A DNA stretch of 64,000 bases from Pseudomonadota bacterium (GCA_023436885.1 JAEZHI010000032.1:118229-182228), one strand, 5' to 3'; positions 28,486-37,532 are shown, counted from the stretch's first letter. Notes: generated from the letters alone by a model not told the origin. Numbers and translations are program-made.

Positions 28486-29382
28486 TCAGTCGGCATCGAC
28501 CAGCGTCGGCAGCTGCTCGCGCGCCATGGCCTTCATGGCTTCCTGAACCTTCTCGAAGGCACGCACCTCGATCTGGCGGACGCGTTCGCGGCTGACACCG
28601 AACTCGGTCGAGAGATCTTCCAGCGTCATCGGATCCTCGGCAAGACGACGCGCCTCGAAGATACGCCGCTCACGCTCGTTGAGCACGCCGAGCGCCCGCT
28701 TCAGCATGGCACGGCGTTGATCGAGCTCCTCGGTTTCGGCCATCACCGTTTCCTGGTCGTCTCGGTCATCAACCAGCCAGTCCTGCCACTCGCCGCTTTC
28801 GCTATCGGAGCGCAGCGGCGAATTGAGCGAGGCATCGCCCGAGAGACGCCGGTTCATCGAAACAACGTCTTCCTCGGTGACACCGAGCTTGGTCGCGATC
28901 GCCTCCACCTGATCGGGCTTCAGGTCCCCATCACCTAGGGCCTGCAACTGGCTCTTCGCCTTGCGCAGATTGAAGAACAGGCGCTTCTGATTGGCGGTCG
29001 TTCCCATCTTGACCAGCGACCATGAGCGTAGGATGTACTCCTGGATGGCCGCCTTGATCCACCACATGGCGTAGGTCGCCAGACGGAATCCCTTGTCGGG
29101 CTCGAAGCGCTTGACCGCCTGCATCAGGCCGACATTGCCCTCGGAAATCACCTCGCCGATCGGCAAGCCATAGCCGCGGTATCCCATGGCAATCTTGGCC
29201 ACGAGGCGCAGATGCGAGGTTACGAGTTTCTGAGCCGCCTCGCGGTCGTCGTAGTCCGCGTAGCGCTTGGCCAGCATGTATTCTTCCTGCGGCTCAAGCA
29301 TCGGAAAGCGACGGATCTCGTCGAGATAGCGGCTGAGGCCACCCTCTCCAGCGGCGATCATCGGCAATGTGGTACGGGCCAT
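28486..29382 (-). CDS. rpoH: RNA polymerase heat-shock sigma factor RpoH
   Basis: A 298-residue sigma-32 directing heat-shock and stress promoters. The RpoH box QKRLFFNLRKAK identifies it among sigma-70 proteins. Region 2 has LRLVAKIAMGYRGYGLPIGE and FATYAMWWIK-like RLATYAMWWIKAAIQEY; region 4 has LEDLSTEFGVSRERVRQIE. Alphaproteobacteria often have two rpoH genes; only one is here. No operon partner; it is the first gene transcribed toward rpmE. Confidence 0.97.
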   Translation of the reverse strand: MARTTLPMIAAGEGGLSRYLDEIRRFPMLEPQEEYMLAKRYADYDDREAAQKLVTSHLRLVAKIAMGYRGYGLPIGEVISEGNVGLMQAVKRFEPDKGFRLATYAMWWIKAAIQEYILRSWSLVKMGTTANQKRLFFNLRKAKSQLQALGDGDLKPDQVEAIATKLGVTEEDVVSMNRRLSGDASLNSPLRSDSESGEWQDWLVDDRDDQETVMAETEELDQRRAMLKRALGVLNERERRIFEARRLAEDPMTLEDLSTEFGVSRERVRQIEVRAFEKVQEAMKAMAREQLPTLVDAD

Positions 29383-29518
29383 CGAGCACCCCCCTTACGT
29401 TCGCGGGACCGCTCCCGAACGGACACGGCATCCCCTTCGGTGCCTTGCCAAGCAAGCGCACTGAGGAATGGATATAGGAAACGATCCCGGCAATTTCATG
29501 GGTAACCTATGAAATTAC

Positions 29519-30550
29519 CTAAAGTTCCCCGAACGCCGCTACCAAGTCTGCCATATCCGGCGGCAATCCGCTCTCAAAATGTAACAGCTCGCCAGTCACA
29601 GGATGCTCAAAGGCAATGAGGAAAGCGTGAAGCGCCTGACGCTGGAAAGCACGCACCGCTGACGCCACACCTTCCGGCAGACGATTGACCTTGGTCAGGA
29701 AGTGCGAGCCATAGACCGTGTCGCCCACCAGCGGATGGCCGGCCGACGTCATGTGCACGCGGATCTGGTGCGTCCGCCCCGTTTCAAGATGACACTCAAC
29801 CAGCGAAGCGACAGCGCCACGGCCGGATTCGGCGGGAAAACGCTCGGATACCTCGTAATGGGTGATCGCTTCCTTTCCGCCACCGCCGCGGATGATCGCC
29901 ATTTTGGTACGGTCCGACGAGGACCGACCAAGCGGAGCTTCGATGGTGCCGCGAAACGGTTCCGGGCTGCCCCAGACAAGGGCCAGATAGCCACGTTCGA
30001 GCGGACCGGTGCGGCCGTGGTCGGCGAACTGCGCGGCGAGGCCGGCATGAGCACGATCGTTCTTGGCCACCACCATCAAGCCGGTAGTGTCCTTGTCGAG
30101 GCGATGGACGATACCCGGCCGGCGAACGCCGCCGATACCGGAGAGACTGTCGCCGCAATGGGCAATCAGGGCGTTGACCAGCGTTCCCGTCCAGTTGCCC
30201 GCCGCCGGGTGCACCACGAGACCAGCCTGCTTGTCGATGACAATGAGGTCATCGTCCTCATAGACAACGTCAAGCGGGATGTCTTCGCCCAGCGGCTCGG
30301 CATCTTCGGCCGGCGGCACCACGACGGACAGGGAGAGACTGCCGAAAAGCTTGCGCGAGGCATCGGTGACGACGACGCCATCGACCTCGACCGCACCCGC
30401 TTCGATCAGCGCCTTCAGACGCGAACGGCTGACATCGGGGAAGGCCTCGGCGACCAGCTTGTCGAACCGCGTCTTCGCCACCGCCTCGACGGTAGCCGCC
30501 CGCGCTTCGCCTGCCTCGTCTTCCGGGCCGATATCGTCCTCGTCCGCCAT
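29519..30550 (-). CDS. RluA/RluD-family ribosomal pseudouridine synthase
   Basis: A 343-residue enzyme that isomerises uridines in rRNA (RluD type modifies helix 69 of 23S). The ATG at 30550 follows AGGAGTC; a longer start at 30628 was rejected. There is an S4 RNA-binding domain at about residues 28-90 (SRSRLKALIEAGAVEVDG) and a catalytic domain with the RluA motif HRLDKDTTGL whose Asp is catalytic, followed by GRTHQIRVHM. It commonly sits next to rpoH in Hyphomicrobiales. RluD is the best guess among the family. Confidence 0.9.
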   Translation of the reverse strand: MADEDDIGPEDEAGEARAATVEAVAKTRFDKLVAEAFPDVSRSRLKALIEAGAVEVDGVVVTDASRKLFGSLSLSVVVPPAEDAEPLGEDIPLDVVYEDDDLIVIDKQAGLVVHPAAGNWTGTLVNALIAHCGDSLSGIGGVRRPGIVHRLDKDTTGLMVVAKNDRAHAGLAAQFADHGRTGPLERGYLALVWGSPEPFRGTIEAPLGRSSSDRTKMAIIRGGGGKEAITHYEVSERFPAESGRGAVASLVECHLETGRTHQIRVHMTSAGHPLVGDTVYGSHFLTKVNRLPEGVASAVRAFQRQALHAFLIAFEHPVTGELLHFESGLPPDMADLVAAFGEL

Positions 30551-30682
30551 TGTGACTCCTGTGCATCCGCCCCAGGGATGATTGGAAAGGGCAGTCGCGT
30601 GAAAACCTTGGACGCGTCGACAAACCACGCCGAATTCGCTAAATGCCGGCTATCGCAGAAATCCGCGCTGAAGGAAAGCATC

Positions 30683-31036
30683 ATGGCAGGGCCGATCGAC
30701 GAAGACCGCGAGGCGCCGCTCGATCCGGCGATCGCCCGTGTGCAGGCTCGCCTCAAGACGATGATGCTGATCGCAGCCGGCACGCTCGGCATCGGTCTGA
30801 TCGCCGTGTTCGTTGCCATTGCCTTCCGTGTCGCGCGGAGCGGCCAGGACGCCGCGCCGGCCGGCACGCCATTTCAGACCTTGATCGAGGTCGTCACGCC
30901 GGGAGCCATCGTCTCGACCGAAGTCGGTCCCGACCGCCTGTCGCTGACCATCGACGGCCCCGAAGGCAAGGTCGTCGAAATTCATCACCTTCCGACGGGC
31001 AAGCTGATCGGCCGCGCCGTGTTGCTGACCAAGTAG
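30683..31036 (+). CDS. Small single-pass membrane protein (DUF6476-like)
   Basis: A 117-residue protein starting at the ATG at 30683 with AAGGAAAG just ahead. One hydrophobic helix at about residues 27-48 (MMLIAAGTLGIGLIAVFVAI) anchors it; the C-terminal 70 residues (IVSTEVGPDRLSLTIDGPEG) look like a small beta-rich domain. It resembles alphaproteobacterial inner-membrane proteins named DUF6476; that name is tentative and the function unknown. It is divergent from the pseudouridine synthase gene and followed by the riboswitch and exporter gene. Confidence 0.7.
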   Translation: MAGPIDEDREAPLDPAIARVQARLKTMMLIAAGTLGIGLIAVFVAIAFRVARSGQDAAPAGTPFQTLIEVVTPGAIVSTEVGPDRLSLTIDGPEGKVVEIHHLPTGKLIGRAVLLTK

Positions 31037-31071
31037 CTTGACCGCCCCCACCCGATTGCCCATTTTTGCCG

Positions 31072-31157
31072 TGGGGCAACGTCCCCCCTCCCGCCAACGG
31101 TCACGCTGGCGATGAGATTCAAGTCCGGGACGGCCCGGCCCAACCGCAAGGAGGGCC
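31072..31157 (+). promoter_or_regulatory. Candidate guanidine-II (mini-ykkC) riboswitch
   Basis: A perfect hairpin CCGGG-ACGG-CCCGG (31125-31138) has the ACGR tetraloop that defines mini-ykkC and lies 10 nt before the ribosome-binding site of a guanidinium exporter. Upstream, GGGG-CAACGT-CCCC (31073-31086) is a poorer match for the second hairpin. GGCCC (31137-31141) can pair with GGGCC (31153-31157), which would bury the AAGGAGGG site and exclude the hairpin: a plausible translational off state. Guanidine would then favour the hairpin and free the site. Confidence 0.65.
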
Positions 31158-31161
31158 AACC

Positions 31162-31482
31162 GTGGCTTGGGTTTATCTTCTGATCGCCGGACTTCTGGAA
31201 ATCGTCTGGGCCTATGGCATGAAGCTATCTGCAGGCTTCACCCAGGTCGGCGCCAGCATCGTTACCATCATTGCCATGTTCATGAGCGTCAGCTTGCTGG
31301 CGGTCGCCATGAAGTCGTTGCCGCTTGGCACCGCCTATACGGTATGGACTGGCATCGGTGCCGTGGGCAGCTTTGCGGTCGGCGTCGCCATTCTCGGCGA
31401 GGCAGTGACCGTAACGCGGCTTCTTGCCGCTATCCTCATCCTCAGCGGTCTGGTGCTGATGAAGCTCTCAAGCCAAGCCTGA
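31162..31482 (+). CDS. gdx: Guanidinium exporter of the SMR family (Gdx/SugE)
   Basis: A 106-residue four-helix proton-coupled exporter acting as an antiparallel dimer. The start is GTG at 31162 with AAGGAGGG 6 nt ahead; the longer frame from 31066 runs through the leader. Glu13, the proton and substrate site, and Trp16 lie in LLIAGLLEIVWAYGMK. AMKSLPLGTAYTVWTGIGAVG is nearly identical to E. coli Gdx. The riboswitch-like leader supports a role in expelling guanidinium rather than quaternary ammonium drugs. Confidence 0.93.
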   Translation: MAWVYLLIAGLLEIVWAYGMKLSAGFTQVGASIVTIIAMFMSVSLLAVAMKSLPLGTAYTVWTGIGAVGSFAVGVAILGEAVTVTRLLAAILILSGLVLMKLSSQA

Positions 31483-31488
31483 AAAGAA

Positions 31489-31516
31489 ACCGGCGCCGCT
31501 TGCAGGCGACGCCGGT
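31489..31516. terminator. Hairpin between convergent gdx and unknown gene
   Basis: ACCGGCG (31489-31495) and CGCCGGT (31510-31516) pair, with CGC/GCG pairing further in. It is A-rich at left and has little T at right, so termination is likelier on the minus strand. Confidence 0.55.
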
Positions 31517-31524
31517 CTCAAATC

Positions 31525-33351
31525 TTACTCGCCCCAAGCAGCGAAGGCATCGTTGAAGGCCTTGTCTCCAGGCGCCCCCTTCTCGAAAGTGAGAATGGCC
31601 CGCCGGCGATTGCCGTAGCGGATCGGGATGTCGATCCAGGAGCGTTCCTTCAGCAACTGGATATTCCGGGCCACATCCTGGTCGAGACCGGACAAAGCCA
31701 ACCAGAACAGGCTGTCGGAGACCTTGGCGACGGCGCCAGTGATCGTATCGCCGCGCGCTTCCTCGGTCTGCTTGGCGATCATGCCAGGCGCCGCATCGAT
31801 GAACTTGCCGGCAAACGAAGGCGGAACGTCGAAGGAGAACTCGACAATGTGGCTGGCCGGCAAAGCCTTGTCGTCATTCTTGTGAATGGACAGCCGCATC
31901 TTCAGGCCAAGCTCGGGAATATCAATATTACCCTTGACCTGAGGCACGGGCTTATCGCCAGGCAGTGCCGGTTCGTTGACGAACGACCAGACCACGGTCC
32001 CCTCGAGCTTGGTGCCCGGTGCACCGGGGATTGGCTCTTCGTAGAGAATCGCCTTCTGCGCGACGCCAATCGTCTCACCAGACTGGGCAGCCGCTGGCGA
32101 AGGCGTTGCCGACGCGGCCGGTGCAGCCATAGCCGGCGGCGCCGTCTCGGCGGGGGGCACGACCTGCGCAGCCGTCTGTGACGGCGCGGGCTGAGCCACG
32201 GCGTTACCACCGCCCGGCGCCGGAGGCAGATCAGGGTCGACGGCGGATGGAGCCGGAACGGCTTCGGTCTGCACCGCCACCGCGTCCGGCGCGACCGGAG
32301 CGGCGGGCGTGTCGCCCTCGGTCGGCAACCTGTCGAGAATCTTCGGGGCGAGACCGTCGTCGCTCGTCGACGCCGTGTTGGCTTCGGTCTGCGGCGCACC
32401 GGCAAACAAGCCCGACAAGCTGTCGCGGTAAGCCCAGACACCGGCACCAAGCGCAATCACCACGGCGACGGCTGCACCGATCGCCAACAAGCGTCCACGA
32501 CGCGCCGTACTGGTGCCGTCTTCTGGCCAAGGCAGCTTTGCCGCCTCGCGCTGGGCCTGGAGACGCTCAGATTCGAACTTGTCAGTTACACCGACGGCAA
32601 TCGCCTCGGAACGGGAGGCCGCCAAACGATTGGGTCCGAGATCCGGCTCAACACGCTCTGGAGCTCTGGGCTGCTCGACCTCGTCGACCTCGCTCATCGC
32701 GTGCCTGGCAGCGCGCAGCGCGGTCGACGAAGCATCACCCAGCGAATCGGCCTGCTTCAGGGTGCGTGAAAGAGCGCTGACGCCAACGCCGATACGTGGC
32801 TCGCCGTGCTCGTCGGGAAGGCGAGCTGTCGGCAGCCGCGGCCGTTCCGTCGGCAAGCTGACCGGCGCACGAGGCGCTTCACGCTCAGGATGATCCGACC
32901 GAACGGGCGGAGCGGCATGAGCCGGCGACGGGTCGGTGTACTTGAAAGGAGGAAGTTCCGGATGGGTCGGCAAGCCCAAACCACCCTTGCGCTGAGGCGA
33001 TGGAGGCACCTCACGCTTCGGTTCGGGACGGGCCTCGTGCTCCAGCCGGGGCGCAGTTTCTTCATGAACCGGGGGGGCAGTCTTCGCCGGGCTCGGCGCT
33101 GCGGCAGCCGGTTCAGCGGCAGGTGCGGCATCCTCGGCGTTCCCCGCCACCTCAGCCTCGACCCTGCGGATACAATCCTCAAGCGCCACGCGCTGATCGG
33201 CGATATCTGTCGGCGACAGCGGCGGATTATACGAGCTGAGCTGGCGGAGCAGCGCGACCCGAGCCTTCTCGTAGACCGCGCGCCTCGCCTCGCCGGACCC
33301 TGATGGCAACGAGGAAATGGCACGCTTCAATACGGGATAGTAGTCGGCCAT
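31525..33351 (-). CDS. Large conserved single-pass membrane protein, unknown function
   Basis: A 608-residue protein from the ATG at 33351. Residues about 1-60 (MADYYPVLKRAISSLP, ARRAVYEKARVALLRQL) form a helical N-terminal domain seen in other Hyphomicrobiales proteins. A long Pro/Ala/Glu-rich segment follows (70-280). One membrane helix lies at about 288-308 (LLAIGAAVAVVIALGAGVWA). A second low-complexity stretch precedes a C-terminal folded domain of about 180 residues (GETIGVAQKAILYEEPIPG to KGAPGDKAFNDAFAAWGE). I cannot assign a family; the form suggests a cytoplasmic N-terminus and a periplasmic C-domain. Confidence 0.75.
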   Translation of the reverse strand: MADYYPVLKRAISSLPSGSGEARRAVYEKARVALLRQLSSYNPPLSPTDIADQRVALEDCIRRVEAEVAGNAEDAAPAAEPAAAAPSPAKTAPPVHEETAPRLEHEARPEPKREVPPSPQRKGGLGLPTHPELPPFKYTDPSPAHAAPPVRSDHPEREAPRAPVSLPTERPRLPTARLPDEHGEPRIGVGVSALSRTLKQADSLGDASSTALRAARHAMSEVDEVEQPRAPERVEPDLGPNRLAASRSEAIAVGVTDKFESERLQAQREAAKLPWPEDGTSTARRGRLLAIGAAVAVVIALGAGVWAYRDSLSGLFAGAPQTEANTASTSDDGLAPKILDRLPTEGDTPAAPVAPDAVAVQTEAVPAPSAVDPDLPPAPGGGNAVAQPAPSQTAAQVVPPAETAPPAMAAPAASATPSPAAAQSGETIGVAQKAILYEEPIPGAPGTKLEGTVVWSFVNEPALPGDKPVPQVKGNIDIPELGLKMRLSIHKNDDKALPASHIVEFSFDVPPSFAGKFIDAAPGMIAKQTEEARGDTITGAVAKVSDSLFWLALSGLDQDVARNIQLLKERSWIDIPIRYGNRRRAILTFEKGAPGDKAFNDAFAAWGE

Positions 33352-33482
33352 GTACCGCATCTCTCGGCTTGCGCCCCGCCATTGTGGCGGAACGCTGTTT
33401 CGACAGGACACCCGGCGGCGAGCCTTGCAATGGCGGCCGGGCTTTTTTGCGGCGGGAAGGCCGGCAAATCGTGTTGAGTCAC

Positions 33483-34778
33483 TTAATCCTGAAACGGATC
33501 ACGCACAAGAATCGTGTCAAGCCGATCAGGACTGGTCGACAACATCGCAACCGGTGCGCCGATCAACTCTTCGATATGGCGCACATACTTGATCGCCTGT
33601 GCCGGAAGCTCGGCCCAGGAGCGGGCACCGGCGGTCGATTCCTTCCAGCCTTCCATCGTCTCGTAGATCGGCTTCACTCGTGCCTGCTCCTCCTGATTGG
33701 CGGGCAGATAATCAAGAGTACGGCCATCGATCTCGTAGCCGATGCACACCTTGATCTCATCGAGGCCATCAAGCACATCGAGCTTTGTCAGCGCGATGCC
33801 GTTGATACCCGAGGCGACCACCGTCTGGCGCACCAGCACGGCATCGAACCAGCCACAGCGACGCTTGCGCCCCGTCACCGTACCGAACTCCTTGCCACGC
33901 TGGCCGAGGAAGTCGCCGACTTCATCGAACAGCTCGGTCGGGAACGGCCCGGAACCGACACGCGTCGTATAGGCCTTGGTGATGCCGAGCACGTAGTCGA
34001 GCGCCCCCGGTCCCATGCCGGAGCCGGCAGCAGCTTGACCAGCCATGGTGTTGGAACCGGTGACGAAGGGATAGGTTCCGTGGTCGTTGTCGAGAAGGGC
34101 ACCCTGGGCGCCTTCGAACAGGATTCGCGAGCCGGCCTTGCGTTTCTCGTCGAGCAGGCGCCAGGTCACGTCCATGTAAGGCAGGATGAAATCGGCAACT
34201 GCCATCAGCTCGTCGCGGATGGTCTCGGGCGCGATTTCCGGCTGGCCGAGACCGCGGCGCAACGGATTATGGTGCGCGAGCAAACGTTCGATGCGATTGT
34301 TCAGTGTTTCTGGATGGGCGAGATCGACGAGGCGGATGGCGCGGCGGCCAACCTTGTCCTCATAGGCGGGGCCGATGCCACGCTTGGTGGTGCCGATGCG
34401 CGTGGTCGGCGAAGCGGCGTTCTCGCGCAGCTCGTCGAGCTCCTGATGGATCGACAGGATCAGTGTGGCGTTCTCGGCGATGCGCAGGTTGTCCGGACTG
34501 ATCTTGACGCCCTGCTCGCGAATGCGCGTCACTTCATTGACGAAGGCGCGCGGATCAACGACGACGCCGTTGCCGATGACGGAAAGCTTGCCCGGGCGAG
34601 CGACACCGGAGGGCAGCAGCGACAGCTTGTAGGAAACACCGTCGATCACCAGCGTGTGGCCGGCATTATGACCGCCCTGGAAGCGGACGACCACGTCGGC
34701 ACGCTCGGACAGCCAGTCGACGATTTTGCCCTTGCCTTCGTCTCCCCACTGGGAGCCGACCACCACTACGTTCGCCAT
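33483..34778 (-). CDS. purA: Adenylosuccinate synthetase PurA
   Basis: A 431-residue enzyme that makes adenylosuccinate from IMP, aspartate and GTP in AMP synthesis. The N-terminal P-loop VVVGSQWGDEGKGK with the catalytic Asp, the IMP-binding GGHNAGHT and the GTP-binding TTKRGIGPAYEDK region are all present. Full length. A hairpin lies in its leader at 34848-34876. With purEK in the same window, purine genes are dispersed rather than in one operon. Confidence 0.98.
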   Translation of the reverse strand: MANVVVVGSQWGDEGKGKIVDWLSERADVVVRFQGGHNAGHTLVIDGVSYKLSLLPSGVARPGKLSVIGNGVVVDPRAFVNEVTRIREQGVKISPDNLRIAENATLILSIHQELDELRENAASPTTRIGTTKRGIGPAYEDKVGRRAIRLVDLAHPETLNNRIERLLAHHNPLRRGLGQPEIAPETIRDELMAVADFILPYMDVTWRLLDEKRKAGSRILFEGAQGALLDNDHGTYPFVTGSNTMAGQAAAGSGMGPGALDYVLGITKAYTTRVGSGPFPTELFDEVGDFLGQRGKEFGTVTGRKRRCGWFDAVLVRQTVVASGINGIALTKLDVLDGLDEIKVCIGYEIDGRTLDYLPANQEEQARVKPIYETMEGWKESTAGARSWAELPAQAIKYVRHIEELIGAPVAMLSTSPDRLDTILVRDPFQD

Positions 34779-34847
34779 TGAAAAAGGTCCTGTCGTTCAA
34801 GTGTCAGACCTTTCCGCACTCGCCACCAACGGCAGCACCCGCACGGA

Positions 34848-34876
34848 AAGCCCCGATGCTTTGGGCACCGGGGCTT
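34848..34876 (-). promoter_or_regulatory. Hairpin upstream of purA
   Basis: AAGCCCCG (34848-34855) and CGGGGCTT (34869-34876) form a perfect 8-bp stem with a 13-nt loop in the gap between purA and the DMT permease, 70-98 nt before the purA start. It is a leader structure if transcription starts upstream of it; no terminator T tract was found. Confidence 0.4.
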
Positions 34877-35031
34877 GACCGACTATAACGACCCCGGCCC
34901 GGCAATGAAAGCCGCGATGTCGGAAATCTGCCATTTATCCGAAAGCCGGCGTACCGGATTTCCCGAAAGAGACGTGCGCGAAACTTCGGGACCGACTAGG
35001 AAGAGGCACCAAGACTGACAAGAGGTGTTCT

Positions 35032-35946
35032 GTGACCGATGAGAGTGTTTGGTCGCGTCTCTACAGCCGCCCCTATCTCCTGCTGATATTGTCGCCGCTC
35101 TTCTGGGCGGGCAACGCCGTGGCGAGCCGTCTTGCCGTAGGGCAGGTCTCGCCCATGGCGCTCACTACGTTCCGCTGGTCGGGCGTCCTGCTGTTGCTCG
35201 CTCTCTTCGCCCGCAAGCCGATCATGGCCGACTGGGCGGTGATGAAGAGCCGCCTTCCCTACATGCTGGCGATGGGCGCCCTCGGCTTTACCTTCTTCAA
35301 TGCCTTCTTCTATATCGCCGCTCATTTCACCTCTGCGGTCAATATCGGCATCATTCAGGGCGCATTGCCCGGCCTCGTCTTCATCTTCGCGTATCTCATC
35401 ACCGGCACACGCGCAGGATTTGGCCAACTGGCCGGCATGGCGATCACACTGGTCGGTGTTGGGGTGATCGCCGTCAAAGGCGATGTGAGCACCCTCGCCT
35501 CGCTCGATCTCAATGTCGGCGACCTGATGATGCTTGCCGCCTGTGTGGTCTACGCTCTTTACACGGTACTGCTGCCCCGCCGGCCGAAGATCGCCGGCTT
35601 GTCTTTCTTTGCCGGTCTTTCAGTCGCAGCCTTCCTCACCTCGCTGCCTTTCCTTGCCGCCGAGATCGCCATGGGACAGTATGTGGCGCCGACGCCCTTC
35701 GGCTGGCTGGTCGTCGCCTATTGTGCAATCTTCCCTTCGGTGATTTCACAAGTCTTCTTCGTGCGCGGCGTCGAACTCGTCGGGCCAGGGCGAGCGGGCG
35801 TGTTCATCAATCTGATCCCGGTGTTCGCGTCGGTGCTCGCCGTGCTGGTGCTTGGCGAAAGCTTCTATACCTTCCACGCCTTGGCACTTGCGCTGGTGCT
35901 CGGCGGCATCTTCTGGGCGGAATGGAGCAAGCGAGGCCGGGCCTGA
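35032..35946 (+). CDS. EamA-family DMT permease
   Basis: A 304-residue membrane protein of about ten helices in two EamA repeats (first half LILSPLFWAGNAVASRLAVGQ; second half with FPSVISQVFFVRGVELVGPGRAGVF). Typical drug/metabolite-transporter exporter of unknown substrate. The start at 35032 lies ahead of the first membrane segment. It is divergent from purA and convergent with the barrel gene, 8 bp apart. Confidence 0.9.
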   Translation: MTDESVWSRLYSRPYLLLILSPLFWAGNAVASRLAVGQVSPMALTTFRWSGVLLLLALFARKPIMADWAVMKSRLPYMLAMGALGFTFFNAFFYIAAHFTSAVNIGIIQGALPGLVFIFAYLITGTRAGFGQLAGMAITLVGVGVIAVKGDVSTLASLDLNVGDLMMLAACVVYALYTVLLPRRPKIAGLSFFAGLSVAAFLTSLPFLAAEIAMGQYVAPTPFGWLVVAYCAIFPSVISQVFFVRGVELVGPGRAGVFINLIPVFASVLAVLVLGESFYTFHALALALVLGGIFWAEWSKRGRA

Positions 35947-35954
35947 ACCACCGA

Positions 35955-37388
35955 TCATTGACGAAGGGTCAGTGTCGCCGTAAGGCTGCTGTCAGTGTAG
36001 TCGCCACCCGGCTGATTGGAACGAACGATCTTGTGCTCGCCATCGAGCCCGAGCTCGACGGTTCGGTTGATCTTGTAGCCGATACCGGCCTTCAACGTCG
36101 TGGTCGTGACCTCGCGATCGACGCCGGCATAGTCTTCCAGCGTCACACCGCCGCCGCTCACCACAAAGGCGTTGGGCGTCAACGCATAGGTGACTGTCAG
36201 CTCGCCATTCCGCTTCAGCACTCCGGAAGCCCCTGCCGACGACGTTGGAGCGAAGCTGGTAGCGGCAATCGCGTTGAGACGCAGCAACTCACTGGGGTCC
36301 CAGGTCAGCGACGCCGAACCGATCACGCCGGAGATGTCCGCGAGGCTGTCCTCATCGAACCGCTCATAGCCATATCCTAGCGCCAGCTCACCAATCAGGT
36401 CGTCGCGCGACACGGCAACGCCAGCCTTGGCCTCGCCTCCGACGCCGCTTCGGCTCAGACCATCACCCGACGCAGGACGATCGAAACTGCGCCCGAAAGC
36501 GCCAAGCTCGACAAAGGGCTGAAGGACGGCACCCGTATCGAGCGACAGGCGCAACGACGATGAAAGGGCGGTGTTGTCGAGCGTCGTATCGGTTTCGTTA
36601 GCTGTGCGGTCGATACCGAGGCCGGTCTTGAGGCCGAGAAGGCCGCCAAACCGCTCATAGCCGAGAGTGCCGGAGAAGGTGTTTTCCTTGCCATCGCCAG
36701 ACGTATCGTCGCGAAGGGTCCAGCCGGCCGACGCGGTAATGCGGTCGGCATTGGTGACATCGAAGCGGCCATTGATGCTGGCGTCGCCCTCTGGCAGCGA
36801 TTCCTCGATGCCGGAAAGCGAGCGGCGATAGCCGCCGGAAAAACGCATCTCGACACTGTTGCGCTCCCAATCCGAACGCGCATCGATCTCACCGGTCGAT
36901 CGAAGAAAGGTCTCATCACCCTGGATCGAATGATGCCGTAAACCAAGGCCGGTCGAAGTCGTAGCATTCAGGATAAAGCTGCCGAGGCGCAAACCCAGCG
37001 GTTCATATTCGGCGCGCGCATCGGATTCGCGCGTCACCGGCGGCAAGCTGGGCACTACGGCAGGAAGCTTGGCCGAAAGGCTGGCCGGCTCGGGACGCAC
37101 CACAGTCCTGAGTTCCGGAACGGGAAGGCTGGAGCGCAGTTGCGGGATGGTGAATTCGGTCTTGTCCGGCTTGGGAGCTGCGACCTCTTCGGATCCGTTG
37201 AGCGTCGGGTCAGTGACGGTGTTGGCTTGCGACGTCGGCAGCGTGGGCTTCAGAGAGGATACGATGTCAGGATCATCGGCCTCCTGCGCGTGAGATGGCG
37301 CAACAAGGAGGACGGACGTCATCGTCAGAAGCCAACAGGCCGCCCGCCGCCCCACCCCAGACCTCCGTCGCCGCGCGCACCACCCCAA
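35955..37388 (-). CDS. Putative outer-membrane beta-barrel protein
   Basis: A 477-residue exported protein. The basic N-terminus is followed by a signal core (CWLLTMTSVLLVAPSHAQE). Residues about 36-150 are Pro/Ser/Thr-rich without clear motif. From about 150 on, alternating hydrophobic/polar strands with frequent Gly and aromatic residues (GLKTGLGIDRTANETDTTL, ELALGYGYERFDEDSL) suggest a barrel of 10 or more strands. It ends in SSLTATLTLRQ, without the usual terminal aromatic. I do not recognise the family; the location is inferred. Confidence 0.65.
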   Translation of the reverse strand: MGWCARRRRSGVGRRAACWLLTMTSVLLVAPSHAQEADDPDIVSSLKPTLPTSQANTVTDPTLNGSEEVAAPKPDKTEFTIPQLRSSLPVPELRTVVRPEPASLSAKLPAVVPSLPPVTRESDARAEYEPLGLRLGSFILNATTSTGLGLRHHSIQGDETFLRSTGEIDARSDWERNSVEMRFSGGYRRSLSGIEESLPEGDASINGRFDVTNADRITASAGWTLRDDTSGDGKENTFSGTLGYERFGGLLGLKTGLGIDRTANETDTTLDNTALSSSLRLSLDTGAVLQPFVELGAFGRSFDRPASGDGLSRSGVGGEAKAGVAVSRDDLIGELALGYGYERFDEDSLADISGVIGSASLTWDPSELLRLNAIAATSFAPTSSAGASGVLKRNGELTVTYALTPNAFVVSGGGVTLEDYAGVDREVTTTTLKAGIGYKINRTVELGLDGEHKIVRSNQPGGDYTDSSLTATLTLRQ

Positions 37389-37532
37389 GCGGTGTTCAGT
37401 GTTGACGAAGAGTAAATGAAGCTGGTTAACGAGCAGTTAGAAGAGCAACAAGGGAAGGTTCCGGCTTTTTCTCAATAGGCGGGTGGCAAAGGAGAATCGC
37501 CACCCAGATACTTGGCCACCAAGGGCTCCGAT

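Noticed and set aside
29702..30682. 327-codon N-terminal extension of the small membrane protein frame
   Set aside because: Antisense to the pseudouridine synthase; a good ribosome-binding site and membrane protein start lie at 30683.
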